Source: Chryseobacterium lathyri (lineage in GTDB: Bacteria > Bacteroidota > Bacteroidia > Flavobacteriales > Weeksellaceae). From it: DNA of 64,000 nucleotides. The notes under the pieces are model-generated. The model was not told the DNA's origin and did not search any database. It was given only the letters and a program-made list of their open reading frames with translations. A program made the position numbers and the translations under genes. Below, one piece after another: positions 32,829-42,159 of the stretch. The first letter of the stretch is position 1. Each line of letters begins with the position of its first letter. The stretch lies in assembly GCF_030812195.1 (NCBI RefSeq), contig NZ_JAUSSF010000003.1:806001-870000 (forward strand). Direction: 5' to 3'.

Positions 32829-34121
32829 TTAATTTCCCACAATAGTTTTAGCAGTAACAAATTCTCTTAAAGCCAGCAATGACAGCTCGGTTCCATAACC
32901 GGAAGATTTAGTTCCTCCAAATGGGAAGCGTGGGTCAGAGCTCGTCATTCTGTTAATATTTACCGTTCCTGATTCCAAGTTTTCAATAAAAAATAACTGA
33001 CGGTCTGCTTTTTTCGTCCAAACGGAATTTGAGAGTCCAAAAGGAATATCATTAGCCATTTGTAAAGCTTCTTCATCGCTTTTAGCAATCATGACCATTC
33101 CAAGAGGTCCAAAAAGCTCTTCTTTTAAAATAGGATTTCCCTCCTGAACACGAATTAAACCTGGCTTAAATTCATTTTCAGAAATTCTTTCCAAAGGAAT
33201 AATGATTTCAGCACCATTTTCCAATGCCCGGTTGAATTGAGCTTCCAACTCGTCGGCCAGATCCGGTCTTGCCATTCCCGCTAGTTTGGTTTCCTTATTT
33301 AAAGGATCTCCAACTTCATAAGTTTTATATTCCTCAATGAATTTCAACAAAAATTCATCTTCAATTTTTTCATCAATAATAAATCTTTTAGCAGCAGTAC
33401 AGGTTTGCCCGCAATTTTGAAGTCTGGATTTTACTCCTGCTTTTGCCGCTTCTTCTAAATCTGCATCATTAAAAATAATGAAGGCATCGCTTCCTCCTAA
33501 TTCCAATAAGGATTTTTTGATATTTAAACCGGCGATTGAAGCTACTTCTCCACCAGCTTTTCCGCTGCCTGTAAGGCTTACTCCTTTTACAGCATCGTGC
33601 TCAAGAATTTCTTTTACAGCTTTATGCCCTACTTCCAGGTTCTGGAAAACTCCTTCCGGAAAACCGGCCTCTAAAAGAACCTCTACAATTGCATTCCCGC
33701 TTCCGAAACAAATTGAAGCGTGTTTCAGAACTACTGTATTTCCAGCCAAAATTGCAGGAACAGCAAATCTCAATACCTGCCAGAAAGGAAAATTCCAGGG
33801 CATAACGCCTAAAATAACACCTTTCGGAACATAGTGAACTTCAGAATAGGAAAATTCAGATTCAATTTTTTCAGGTTTTAAAACATTTTGAGCACCTGCA
33901 TAATAATTCATCATTAAGGCACATTTTTCAACTTCAGCAATCGACTCTGAAATAGGCTTATTCATTTCAGTTGTGATGATCCTGCCGAATTTTTCTGAAT
34001 TGTTCTTTAAAATTTCTGCCGCCTTTGCAATCAGCTTCTGCTTTTCTTCAAACGGTACTTTTCTCCATTCTGAAAATGTCTTATCTGCTTTAATAAGCTT
34101 ATTTTCAATTAACTGTTCCAT
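32829..34121 (-). CDS. NAD(P)-dependent aldehyde dehydrogenase, succinate-semialdehyde type
   Basis: The protein has 430 residues. It oxidises an aldehyde to the acid; family resemblance is to short GabD/Sad-type succinate-semialdehyde dehydrogenases. VMPWNFPFWQVLRF begins the cofactor fold, SLTGSGKAGG binds nucleotide, LELGGSDAFI carries the general-base Glu, and NCGQTCTAAKRF the nucleophile Cys (about residue 241). The chain is about 25-30 residues shorter than typical GabD at the N-terminus. It is a single gene with no operon partner; the substrate is not certain. Confidence 0.88.
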   Translation of the reverse strand: MEQLIENKLIKADKTFSEWRKVPFEEKQKLIAKAAEILKNNSEKFGRIITTEMNKPISESIAEVEKCALMMNYYAGAQNVLKPEKIESEFSYSEVHYVPKGVILGVMPWNFPFWQVLRFAVPAILAGNTVVLKHASICFGSGNAIVEVLLEAGFPEGVFQNLEVGHKAVKEILEHDAVKGVSLTGSGKAGGEVASIAGLNIKKSLLELGGSDAFIIFNDADLEEAAKAGVKSRLQNCGQTCTAAKRFIIDEKIEDEFLLKFIEEYKTYEVGDPLNKETKLAGMARPDLADELEAQFNRALENGAEIIIPLERISENEFKPGLIRVQEGNPILKEELFGPLGMVMIAKSDEEALQMANDIPFGLSNSVWTKKADRQLFFIENLESGTVNINRMTSSDPRFPFGGTKSSGYGTELSLLALREFVTAKTIVGN

Positions 34122-34259
34122 AATCTAATTTCTGTTTCAAATTCACAAAATGAATTTATTAATGCTTTACTCTAAAAGCAGTGTGAAAGTAACAAATTTT
34201 ATTCCTTAAGGCTAAATAAAATAATGTTTTTTCTCTATCGAAATAATATAATTTTATCT

Positions 34260-35183
34260 TCAGATCATAAACCATTCATTCACAAGACATGCGGCCAGGC
34301 GGGCTGTTCTATCCTGAATATCAAGTGATGGATTAACTTCTGCTGCATCAAGTGCTATAAGTTTTTTGCTTTTTAAAATGTGTCTGTAAAAATGCATAAA
34401 AGGTGTATCTGCAAAGATCCCGTTGTAAGCAGAAGCGGAAACTCCGGGAGCGATCGATGCATTGAAAACATCCATACAGATCGTAAGATAGACAAAATCT
34501 ACACTCTCCGCCAACTCATCAATACGCTGATAGATGGAAGGAAGGTTTTCAAAAAAGAGTTCATCGGCAAGGATATATTTCATTCCGTACTGATGGGCCG
34601 TATCAAAAAGCTTCAGGGTATTTGAATTTCTCTGGATCCCGATATGAAGTGAGTTGATCTGCCCTTCCTGTGCAATTTGCCAGAATCCGGTTCCTGAGCT
34701 TGCTCCTATTCCTTTTTCCGGCTGCCTGTTATCAAAATGAGCATCTATGTTGATGATCCCGATCTTCTGTTCCGGAAAAGCTGTTTTTACGCCTAAATAG
34801 TGGCCATAGGTTACTTCATGGCCTCCGCCTAAAACAAGTGATTTCCCTCCTTTCAGCAAAACTTTCGAAACATTTTTCGCAAGGCTGTTCTGGGTGCTTT
34901 CAAGATCGCTGTCTTCACAGGTTATATTTCCGAAATCAAGAAGGGAAAAATCCGGCAGGATCACGGGGAAATTAGACATATTTTTTCGGATTACATCGGG
35001 GGCATCTTTGGCGCCCTGCCGTCCTTTATTCCGTCTCACGCCTTCATCCACCGCAAAGCCATGCAGAACAAAATCATCTGCTTTAATATTATCGTAATTA
35101 TGTTCTTTTTTAACTCTTTGAAATATTCTGTGGAAAAGAGGTTCTTCTCCGTCTAATCTGCCTTGCCAAGTGTCCTGAAACAT
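34260..35183 (-). CDS. hutG: formimidoylglutamase (arginase family)
   Basis: The protein has 307 residues. It hydrolyses N-formimidoyl-L-glutamate to glutamate and formamide, the last step of one histidine breakdown route. Metal-binding motifs of the ureohydrolase fold are GGGHEVTYGHY, NIDAHFDNRQ and CMDVFNASIAPG. The N-terminal GFAVDEGVRRNKGRQGA stretch is typical of the family. hutI is 3.5 kb away on the same strand, with a transporter and a DUF695 gene between. Other ureohydrolases (agmatinase) are possible, but the hutI neighbour supports this call. Confidence 0.85.
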   Translation of the reverse strand: MFQDTWQGRLDGEEPLFHRIFQRVKKEHNYDNIKADDFVLHGFAVDEGVRRNKGRQGAKDAPDVIRKNMSNFPVILPDFSLLDFGNITCEDSDLESTQNSLAKNVSKVLLKGGKSLVLGGGHEVTYGHYLGVKTAFPEQKIGIINIDAHFDNRQPEKGIGASSGTGFWQIAQEGQINSLHIGIQRNSNTLKLFDTAHQYGMKYILADELFFENLPSIYQRIDELAESVDFVYLTICMDVFNASIAPGVSASAYNGIFADTPFMHFYRHILKSKKLIALDAAEVNPSLDIQDRTARLAACLVNEWFMI

Positions 35184-35320
35184 AGATCTAAATTAAATTT
35201 TAATTACTGCGTTTTATCCAGTAAATCTAAATAATATTGTTTAGATATTAAAATGCTCCTGTGTTCAATTTCATAACCGCTCCATGACATCCGTCATTCC
35301 TATCATATACTTATCTTAAA

Positions 35321-37333
35321 TCATTCTTTTTTCTGATTGGCATTACTGCTTATGAACATTTCATTGCGTTCTTCTGAAACAATTTCCAGGAATCGTTCAT
35401 AATGCTTGAGTACATCGGAAATCAGCTCATTTTTTGTAAAATACTGCACATCATATCCTTCTCTCCCATCTCCGAAATAGGATCTCGGGTAGTGGGTTTT
35501 ATTATCCTCCAGATCAGGAAGATTCTCTTCTTTGATCATATATTCGGAAACGGTTTTCACTTTATTTTCAATCCCATAAATGAAATTATTGACGACTCCC
35601 TGGTGAATCTCTATTTCTATTCTGGCAGGATTTTCATAATGATTTATTTTTGCTTCAATTCCGTTGGCTGCAAATTCCTGCTGCAGATCCGTAAAGGCTT
35701 CTTTTGTTTTAACCTGAATAAAATGATCTACTGAAGAATTATCTTTAAAGGAAACAATGTTTTTTAAACGTTCTCTCCAAAATTCACCCGACCAGGGAAC
35801 GGTGGAAGCCGAAAAGTTGGTATCATAATATTTCTGGTCAATGATCAATCCCTTCATCAAGCTTACTATAAATAAAAGAACTATGATTGAAAAGGGCAAT
35901 GCTGTAATTAAAGTCATACTTTGCAGGGCCTTTAATCCCCCGGCATTTAATAACAAAAGGGAAAGTACAGCAAGCAAAATACCCCAGAATACAACCTGCC
36001 ACTTAGGAGATTTTTTAGCATTTTTGGTAGCTATACTGTTCATTACGAATATTCCCGAATCGGCGGATGTCACAAAGAAAATAATAATGATGGCAATAAC
36101 AAAAAATCCGGTCAGGGTTGATAAGGGCATATATTCTAAAAACCGGAACATCAGTGCATCAGGATCGGATGCCAGTTCACTTAATTTCCCGTTAGCAACA
36201 TTCAGATCGAACCAGATGGCACTGTTCCCAAACACGGACATCCAGATAAAATTGAATAATGTAGGAAGTACTAAAACTGCGAGAATAAATTCTCTAATGG
36301 TACGTCCTTTGGAAATTCGGGCGATAAATAATCCTACATATGGCGACCATGAAATCCACCATGCCCAGTATAAAATGGTCCAGTCATAGAACCATGGTAA
36401 TGCATTTTTTTCGTAAACATGGGTGTTGAAAGTAAGATTAAAAAAATTATTGATATAGTTTCCCAACCCATCGGTAAAGCTTCCTATCAGATATACCGTC
36501 GGACCTAATATCAGTACAAAAAGTAAGAGCACAATCACACTCATTACATTGATATTGCTTAAAATCTTTACGCCTTTATCCACTCCGCTAATCGCTGAAA
36601 ATACAGAAAGAGCAATAAGGCTGATCACAATAATCACCTGATTGGTAAAACTGTTTTCCGCAGTAATATGGAGTATATTCAAGCCTGAACTGATCTGTAC
36701 CACTCCAAATCCTAAGGTAGTGGTCAGTCCAAAGAATGTACAGCATAATGCAAAAACATCAATTGCATTTCCCCACCTGCCATTAATCTTATCTTTCAGC
36801 AACGGATAAAAGCAGCTTCGTAAGGAAAGAGGTAATCTGTAACGATATGCAAAGTACGATAAGGAAAGCCCTACAACTCCATAAATGGCCCAGGCATGAA
36901 TTCCCCAGTGAAAAAAGGTGTATAATTGTGCTTGCTTTGCTCTGCTGACATAATGATTATCTGCAAAAACTTCGGAAGAATAGTGCTGCATAGGTTCTGC
37001 CACACTAAAGTAAATCAACCCGATTCCCATTCCTGCCGCAAACAGCATTGATATCCATGAAAAAAAGGAATATTCCGGTTTACTGTCGTTAGTTCCCAGC
37101 TTTATATTCGCATATTTACTGAACAGCAGATAAACTAAAAAGATCACAAACAGCGTAACCGCCCAGACATACACCCAGTTCAGATTAATAAATATGAACT
37201 GTTTAATCTCATTCAGGACACTTTCCGTCGGCTTAGGATATAGAGCGGAAAGAAAACATGTTCCAATAATAAAAATAAGACTTGGAATTGTAACTCCCTT
37301 GTTGAAAGTAGATTGTACGTTTTTAAACTTCAT
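35321..37333 (-). CDS. BCCT family transporter (BetT-like)
   Basis: The protein has 670 residues. It takes up a quaternary-ammonium compound such as choline, betaine or carnitine. Twelve membrane helices fill about residues 10-500. The substrate helix reads GMGIGLIYFSVAEPM, where a Gly replaces the Asp of BetP, as in proton-coupled BetT-type choline carriers. The Trp-rich box WAWWISWSPYVGLFIARISKGRT is clear. A hydrophilic C-terminal domain of about 150 residues, as in E. coli BetT, follows. The ATG at 37333 was chosen over a TTG before it. It stands between hutG and a DUF695 gene with gaps over 130 bases, so it is probably a single unit. Confidence 0.9.
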   Translation of the reverse strand: MKFKNVQSTFNKGVTIPSLIFIIGTCFLSALYPKPTESVLNEIKQFIFINLNWVYVWAVTLFVIFLVYLLFSKYANIKLGTNDSKPEYSFFSWISMLFAAGMGIGLIYFSVAEPMQHYSSEVFADNHYVSRAKQAQLYTFFHWGIHAWAIYGVVGLSLSYFAYRYRLPLSLRSCFYPLLKDKINGRWGNAIDVFALCCTFFGLTTTLGFGVVQISSGLNILHITAENSFTNQVIIVISLIALSVFSAISGVDKGVKILSNINVMSVIVLLLFVLILGPTVYLIGSFTDGLGNYINNFFNLTFNTHVYEKNALPWFYDWTILYWAWWISWSPYVGLFIARISKGRTIREFILAVLVLPTLFNFIWMSVFGNSAIWFDLNVANGKLSELASDPDALMFRFLEYMPLSTLTGFFVIAIIIIFFVTSADSGIFVMNSIATKNAKKSPKWQVVFWGILLAVLSLLLLNAGGLKALQSMTLITALPFSIIVLLFIVSLMKGLIIDQKYYDTNFSASTVPWSGEFWRERLKNIVSFKDNSSVDHFIQVKTKEAFTDLQQEFAANGIEAKINHYENPARIEIEIHQGVVNNFIYGIENKVKTVSEYMIKEENLPDLEDNKTHYPRSYFGDGREGYDVQYFTKNELISDVLKHYERFLEIVSEERNEMFISSNANQKKE

Positions 37334-37569
37334 CAAATTTATTTTTCGGATTAATATTGACAGACAGGCATAGCCCCGGCAGAAGTACTCAAAGAATAAT
37401 ATGACTGCATTATTTTCCTTTTCAGGGGTGTACTTAAGAACTATAGAAAATTACTGTTTTATACAATGAATCAACAGTAATGAGGTCACAATATAAGAAA
37501 ACTTAAATAAAAAATAAAAGCCTAAGGCTGTATTCCGCTTAATTTGCCATACAAAAAAATGAATATTCT

Positions 37570-38667
37570 TTAATTTACATTGTAGTGTTCAAAACTCTGC
37601 CAGTACTTATCTTTATAAATTTCCAGTGAAATTTTATATTGAGGATTTTCTTTTATGATCTGATCAAAAACTTTAGAAGACCGCCTGAAATCTTTGCTTG
37701 CAAAATAAATGCTTTTGGAATTGTCTGCCGTTTCCCTGCCAATATACAGATGACCATCTTTTGAGCTAAGATGCTCTATCGCATAATCCTCAATGGCATT
37801 CATTGTATTGTAATCTGCTTCTTCCGGAAAACCATTATTGTTCTTTCCATCGTAAAAAATCTTCAGGACTGAGATCCACGGATAAGAAGCTTTTGCATCA
37901 TATTTTAACAGAGAAGCATTCACTGTGGCCATAAGTGGCATCCCGTTTTCCAGGGTGGCTTCAAGGAGAGAAAACTGATCTTCACTTTCCAAAACCTCCA
38001 GATCTTTGTACTTTTCTGTAAATTCCCTTTCTCTCCAAAGAAGAAATTCTTTTAATTTTTCTATGGGAACAAGTTCCTGTTCCGCTTCACTTTTGCTTAT
38101 AATGCTGAAAGTATCAATTTGCGTAGCAAAATTCAATTCACCCAGGAAGTTATCCAGAAAAATACAGATCCCTGTCGTAGCAGATTCTCTGTTTTCTTCA
38201 TCTAAGTTTTCATAAACAAAGACCAGATCGATCTCATCCGGATAACCTTTTATGTCATTGGAATAAAAATAGATATTATTTTTTGTAAACTCTAAACTGC
38301 CCATTTTCAGTCCAATATTTTCAATATCCGTTTCGGGCTTGAGTGCTGTAAACTTCCAATGATCAATCTTAGGGGCTGCGGCAATAAGCTCTTCAGCGAA
38401 AATTATTTTTTTCACGTCACCTTCTACCGTAATGATGAGTTCCGCCGTATCTTCATCACACATTCCTGAGAGAAAATAGTAACCATCATTTATTTTGGTA
38501 AGCTCAGGAGATATGATATCGAAGAACTGCTCTTCAATATGTTCTCTGCCTTTTACAATTTCAAAAAAAAATTTTTCTTTTGTCAAAAACCAGTCCCAAA
38601 AATCCTTATAGGTTTTGGTTTCTTTTTCCGGCTGTTTTTTGCTTAAGATCTTATCAAAAATACCCAT
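37570..38667 (-). CDS. DUF695 domain-containing protein
   Basis: The protein has 365 residues, is soluble and acidic, with no signal peptide. The C-terminal third (from about residue 225: EDQFSLLEATLENGMPLMATVN, then YPWISVLKIFYDG and YIGRETADNSKSIYFASKDF) matches the DUF695 layout. The N-terminal half (FFDIISPELTKINDGYYFL, SGMCDEDTAELIITVEGD) is another beta-rich region. Function unknown. The stop of this gene is 230 bases from the transporter and its ATG 3 bases after the hutI stop, so it is cotranscribed with hutI. Confidence 0.75.
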   Translation of the reverse strand: MGIFDKILSKKQPEKETKTYKDFWDWFLTKEKFFFEIVKGREHIEEQFFDIISPELTKINDGYYFLSGMCDEDTAELIITVEGDVKKIIFAEELIAAAPKIDHWKFTALKPETDIENIGLKMGSLEFTKNNIYFYSNDIKGYPDEIDLVFVYENLDEENRESATTGICIFLDNFLGELNFATQIDTFSIISKSEAEQELVPIEKLKEFLLWREREFTEKYKDLEVLESEDQFSLLEATLENGMPLMATVNASLLKYDAKASYPWISVLKIFYDGKNNNGFPEEADYNTMNAIEDYAIEHLSSKDGHLYIGRETADNSKSIYFASKDFRRSSKVFDQIIKENPQYKISLEIYKDKYWQSFEHYNVN

Positions 38668-38670
38668 AAT

Positions 38671-39897
38671 CTAATGACTAAGATTTCCGCTGATATAAAC
38701 AGTTTCAGCATTCAGGCTTCCCTGATTGTAAAGAACGTTCTGAAAATTATCTGTTTTAAACGTTACAAAATCTGCTTTTTTACCCGTTTCCAGCTTTCCT
38801 ATATCTTCAAGACCGAGCGCATGGGCAGCACGAAATGTAATTCCTGCCAATACTTCAGCTGTTGTTAATTTTTCAAATGTTGCCAAAATAGAAGCCTGGG
38901 TAATTAAATTCCCCATTGGTGCGGATCCCGGATTCCAGTCGCTGGCAATGGCTACAATAGCTCCGGCATCCAGCAGTTTTCTGGCCGGTGTAAATTTTTC
39001 TCCCAATCCTAAACTTGCTCCAGGAAGCGCCGTAGCAACAGTATCCGATTGTGCTAAAAACTCAATATCTTCGTCAATAGTGGCTTCCAGGTGATCTGCA
39101 GATTTTGCACCCACTTCCACTGCGATTCGGGAACTTCCCGGTGTAAACTGATCCGCATGAACGGTAATATCAAAACCTAATTCTTTAGTTTTAACCAGGA
39201 AATCCCTGCTTTCATCAGGCTGGAATGCAGATTTCTCTATAAATATATCTACACGCTGTGCTAGTCCTTCTTCTTTTACTTTCGGTAAAATATCTGTAAG
39301 GATATACTCTAAATATTCCTGATTGCTTCCATCAAAATCTCTAGGTTTCAGGTGGGCGGAAAGACAGGTTGGAACCAGCCTTGCTTTTGTCTGCCCTTGC
39401 GCTTTTTTAATGATTCTAAGCATTTTCAGCTCATTCGCGGCATCTAATCCATAGCCACTTTTTATTTCAACGGTTGTAATTCCTAATGAAATCAGGAAGC
39501 TGATTCTTTCTACCAATGTCTTTAATAATTCTTCTTCTGAAGCATTCCTTGTGTGCTGCACAGAGCTCCAGATCCCACCGCCACTTTCTGCTATTTCAAG
39601 ATAAGTTTTCCCCGCATTACGCATGGCAAAGTCATTGGCACGGTTTCCTCCAAAACAGATATGGGTATGTGAATCTACAAATCCGGGGAGAGCAATCTGT
39701 TCACCTTCAATAATTTCCGTTTCTGTACCCGGATTTTCAGTCTTTAGCATCTTAAAGTTTCCAACTTTCTTAATCAAGCCATTATCTACCAAAATTCCTC
39801 CGTCTGTAATAATATCAATTTGCTCATCGGATATTTTTCCTCTTAACGGAAGATCTGCCAACGTAATGATCTGCTTGAAAGGTCCTATTAATTTCAT
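38671..39897 (-). CDS. hutI: imidazolonepropionase
   Basis: The protein has 408 residues. It opens the imidazolone ring, third step of histidine breakdown, giving N-formimidoylglutamate, the substrate of HutG at 34260-35183. The amidohydrolase barrel has GFVDSHTHICFGG (metal His pair), KSGYGLD, VHADQFT and ASDWNPGSAP motifs. Length is normal. hutH and hutU are not in the window. Confidence 0.95.
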   Translation of the reverse strand: MKLIGPFKQIITLADLPLRGKISDEQIDIITDGGILVDNGLIKKVGNFKMLKTENPGTETEIIEGEQIALPGFVDSHTHICFGGNRANDFAMRNAGKTYLEIAESGGGIWSSVQHTRNASEEELLKTLVERISFLISLGITTVEIKSGYGLDAANELKMLRIIKKAQGQTKARLVPTCLSAHLKPRDFDGSNQEYLEYILTDILPKVKEEGLAQRVDIFIEKSAFQPDESRDFLVKTKELGFDITVHADQFTPGSSRIAVEVGAKSADHLEATIDEDIEFLAQSDTVATALPGASLGLGEKFTPARKLLDAGAIVAIASDWNPGSAPMGNLITQASILATFEKLTTAEVLAGITFRAAHALGLEDIGKLETGKKADFVTFKTDNFQNVLYNQGSLNAETVYISGNLSH

Positions 39898-39901
39898 TTT
39901 T

Positions 39902-39948
39902 AGTTAGGTTTAGATTAAAGCTGAGATTTAGAGTTAGGTTTAGATTAA
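39902..39948 (+). repeat. 17-base direct repeat and degenerate low-complexity arm beside the four-helix-bundle gene
   Basis: AGTTAGGTTTAGATTAA occurs at 39902-39918 and again at 39932-39948, with AAGCTGAGATTTAGAG between. The same AGCTGAG core appears inverted on the other side of the gene (40371-40425). Confidence 0.6.
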
Positions 39949-40313
39949 TATTGACTGTTATTTTTCAAATAATTGGTAATTTTATTTAAATCAAATATTA
40001 CCTCATCAATTAGAATATGAATTTGTAAACAATCATTATCAGAAAAGTATTTTACTCTATTTCCGTATATCAAATGACTTTTAGTTTCAAATGCTGACCC
40101 TCTGGAAATATCATAAAATCTGCTTTTATCTTTAGCAGTCCTTCTTCCAAAGCCTTCAGCAATATTTGCTGCAATACTTTGTGCAGATCTTCTCAGTTGT
40201 GAAGTCAATGCATAATCTTCCTGTTTAGGTAAGTCAGCAGATATAAGAAAACATCTTTCGGCAATTTCAATTGCTTTTTGCCAAACGGGCATTTCTGTAA
40301 AATCTTTTATCAA
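39945..40313 (-). CDS. four-helix bundle protein (S23-like family)
   Basis: The protein has 122 residues. The conserved start (IKDFTEMPVWQKAIEIAER), LTSQLRRSAQSIAANIAEGFGR in the middle and a last helix ending NYLKNNSQY match the S23 family first found in intervening sequences of 23S rRNA genes and often seen alone. The chain probably starts at TTG (40313), since the family N-terminus precedes the first ATG (40292). Family members form small ring-like oligomers; their role is unknown. It lies between short repeats on both sides, and separates hutI from ruvB. Confidence 0.85.
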   Translation of the reverse strand: MIKDFTEMPVWQKAIEIAERCFLISADLPKQEDYALTSQLRRSAQSIAANIAEGFGRRTAKDKSRFYDISRGSAFETKSHLIYGNRVKYFSDNDCLQIHILIDEVIFDLNKITNYLKNNSQY

Positions 40314-40370
40314 TTTAATCTGTAGCTTTTCTTCTCAAAAATACTTAAAATATCTCAATGTACTAAATCA

Positions 40371-40425
40371 AAATCACCTTTAGCCTCAGCTATTGTATTT
40401 ACCTTTGCCTTTACCTCAGCCTTAC
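40371..40425 (-). repeat. degenerate repeat arm, inverted relative to 39902-39948
   Basis: On the minus strand AAGGCTGAGGTAAAGG is followed by CAAAGGTAAATACAA and AGCTGAGGCTAAAGG: two copies of a GCTGAGG...AAAGG word. The core matches AAAGCTGAGATTTAG of the other arm in the opposite orientation. Confidence 0.45.
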
Positions 40426-40503
40426 AATCATCCTTTTTTGAATCCCTGAATTTTCTCAATCTAATTCTAAATTTCCTATCTTTGAGGTAAATGAAATGAA
40501 TTA

Positions 40504-41526
40504 ATGCCAGATTTTTTACATCCAGATAAGGAAAACTACTCACATGAAGAGCTTATGCAGGAGGAGCAGATCCGCCCGCAGAGTTTTAAGGACTTTGCCG
40601 GGCAGAGAAAAACCTTGGAAAACCTTGAAGTCTTTGTAAGTGCTGCCAAAAGACGGGGTGGTGCTCTTGATCATGTTCTTCTGCATGGTCCTCCAGGTCT
40701 GGGTAAAACAACTTTAGCCAATATTATTGCCAATGAGCTTGGTGTAAGCTGCAAGGTCACTTCCGGTCCTGTTTTGGATAAGCCAGGAAGTTTAGCTGGA
40801 TTGCTGACAAATCTGGAAGAAAATGATGTTCTTTTTATTGATGAGATTCACCGTCTGTCTCCTGTTGTAGAAGAATATCTGTATTCTGCCATGGAAGATT
40901 ATAAGATAGATATTATGCTGGAAACCGGTCCTAATGCCAGGAGTGTGCAAATCGGCCTGAATCCTTTCACTTTGGTAGGGGCAACCACAAGAAGTGGAAT
41001 GCTAACGAAGCCGATGCTGGCAAGATTTGGGATTCAAAGCAGGCTTGAATATTATTCGGTTGAACTTTTATCGATGATCATTCAGCGAAGCTCAAGGGTT
41101 CTGGGGAGTAAGATTTATGAAGATGCAGCGATAGAGATTGCCAGAAGAAGCCGCGGAACGCCAAGGATTGCGAATGCTTTGCTGAGAAGGGTACGTGATT
41201 TTGCCGAAATCAAAGGAAACGGAGAAATTGAGATCAACATTACAAAATATGCATTGAATTCTCTCAATGTGGATGAATTTGGCCTAGATGAAATGGATAA
41301 CAAGATTATGCGGGTCATGATTGAAAACTTTAAAGGAAAACCGGTTGGGATTTCCGCTCTTGCTACCTCAATTGCTGAAAATCCTGAGACCCTGGAAGAG
41401 GTTTATGAACCTTTTCTGATCCAGGAAGGATTTATCATCAGAACACCGAGAGGAAGAGAAGTAACCGACAAAGCCTATAAGCATTTAAACATATCCAGAC
41501 CGGGAAATCCGGGAGAATTATTTTAA
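40504..41526 (+). CDS. ruvB: Holliday junction branch migration ATPase RuvB
   Basis: The protein has 340 residues. It is a hexameric AAA+ motor that with RuvA moves Holliday junctions. Walker A is GPPGLGKTT (about residues 66-74), Walker [10 protein letters not shown], sensor 1 GATTRSG, then a winged-helix C-terminus ending [16 protein letters not shown]. Normal length. It opens a plus-strand run ruvB, PaiB-like, MBL-fold, coaE with 3-15 base gaps. Confidence 0.98.
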   Translation: MPDFLHPDKENYSHEELMQEEQIRPQSFKDFAGQRKTLENLEVFVSAAKRRGGALDHVLLHGPPGLGKTTLANIIANELGVSCKVTSGPVLDKPGSLAGLLTNLEENDVLFIDEIHRLSPVVEEYLYSAMEDYKIDIMLETGPNARSVQIGLNPFTLVGATTRSGMLTKPMLARFGIQSRLEYYSVELLSMIIQRSSRVLGSKIYEDAAIEIARRSRGTPRIANALLRRVRDFAEIKGNGEIEINITKYALNSLNVDEFGLDEMDNKIMRVMIENFKGKPVGISALATSIAENPETLEEVYEPFLIQEGFIIRTPRGREVTDKAYKHLNISRPGNPGELF

Positions 41527-41532
41527 CAGTCT

Positions 41533-42144
41533 ATGTTTATTCCAAAATTATACAGAAGTGAAGATTATGATCTGATGAAAGAAATCATCAGGGATAATGC
41601 ATTTGCCCTGCTTATTTCTTCCGTTGAAAAAATAAGAGCCACCCATTCTATGATGATGTTTAATGAGGATGATCCTGAGAATGTATATGTAGAAACTCAT
41701 ATCTCAAGAGCTAATCCTCAGGCAAAAATATTAAAGGACGGAGATGAAGTCCTTTGTGATTTCCTGGGAGCTCATACTTATATTTCGAGCAGCTGGTATG
41801 ATCATATGAATGTTTCAACCTGGAATTATGAAGCTGTTCAGGTCTATGGAAAAGTGCAGCTGATGAATCATGACGAACTTTATCAGCATCTGGAAAAATT
41901 AACTTCAAAGTATGAAAGTTTTCAGAAGTGTCCTGTCATGGTAAAAGATATGGGAAGAGAGTTTGTGGAGAAGGAAATGAAAGGTGCTTTCGGACTAAAA
42001 ATAATTCCGACAGAAATATTCATCAAGCAAAAGCTTTCTCAAAACAGAAAAGATCGTGATTATCAGAATATTATCTCTGAACTTGAAAATTCGGATGAGA
42101 ATGGAAGAAAAATTGCTGAGAAAATGAAATTAATAAAGAAATAA
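41533..42144 (+). CDS. FMN-binding negative transcriptional regulator family protein (PaiB-like)
   Basis: The protein has 203 residues. The layout MFIPKLYRSEDYDLMKEIIRDNAFALLIS ... THISRANPQ ... FLGAHTYISSSWY is that of the split-barrel flavin-binding PaiB family. Members are named after B. subtilis PaiB, a repressor of sporulation and protease genes; here it might be a pyridoxamine-phosphate-oxidase-like enzyme instead. It follows ruvB by 6 bases. Confidence 0.85.
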   Translation: MFIPKLYRSEDYDLMKEIIRDNAFALLISSVEKIRATHSMMMFNEDDPENVYVETHISRANPQAKILKDGDEVLCDFLGAHTYISSSWYDHMNVSTWNYEAVQVYGKVQLMNHDELYQHLEKLTSKYESFQKCPVMVKDMGREFVEKEMKGAFGLKIIPTEIFIKQKLSQNRKDRDYQNIISELENSDENGRKIAEKMKLIKK

Positions 42145-42159
42145 TAATCAAAAATATAT

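Noticed and set aside
39945-40313. A 23S rRNA intervening sequence
   Set aside because: The S23-like gene is not near any rRNA gene in the window.
40355-40543. 62-codon minus-strand ORF across the ruvB start
   Set aside because: It comes from the degenerate GCTGAGG repeats and overlaps the ruvB N-terminus in antisense.
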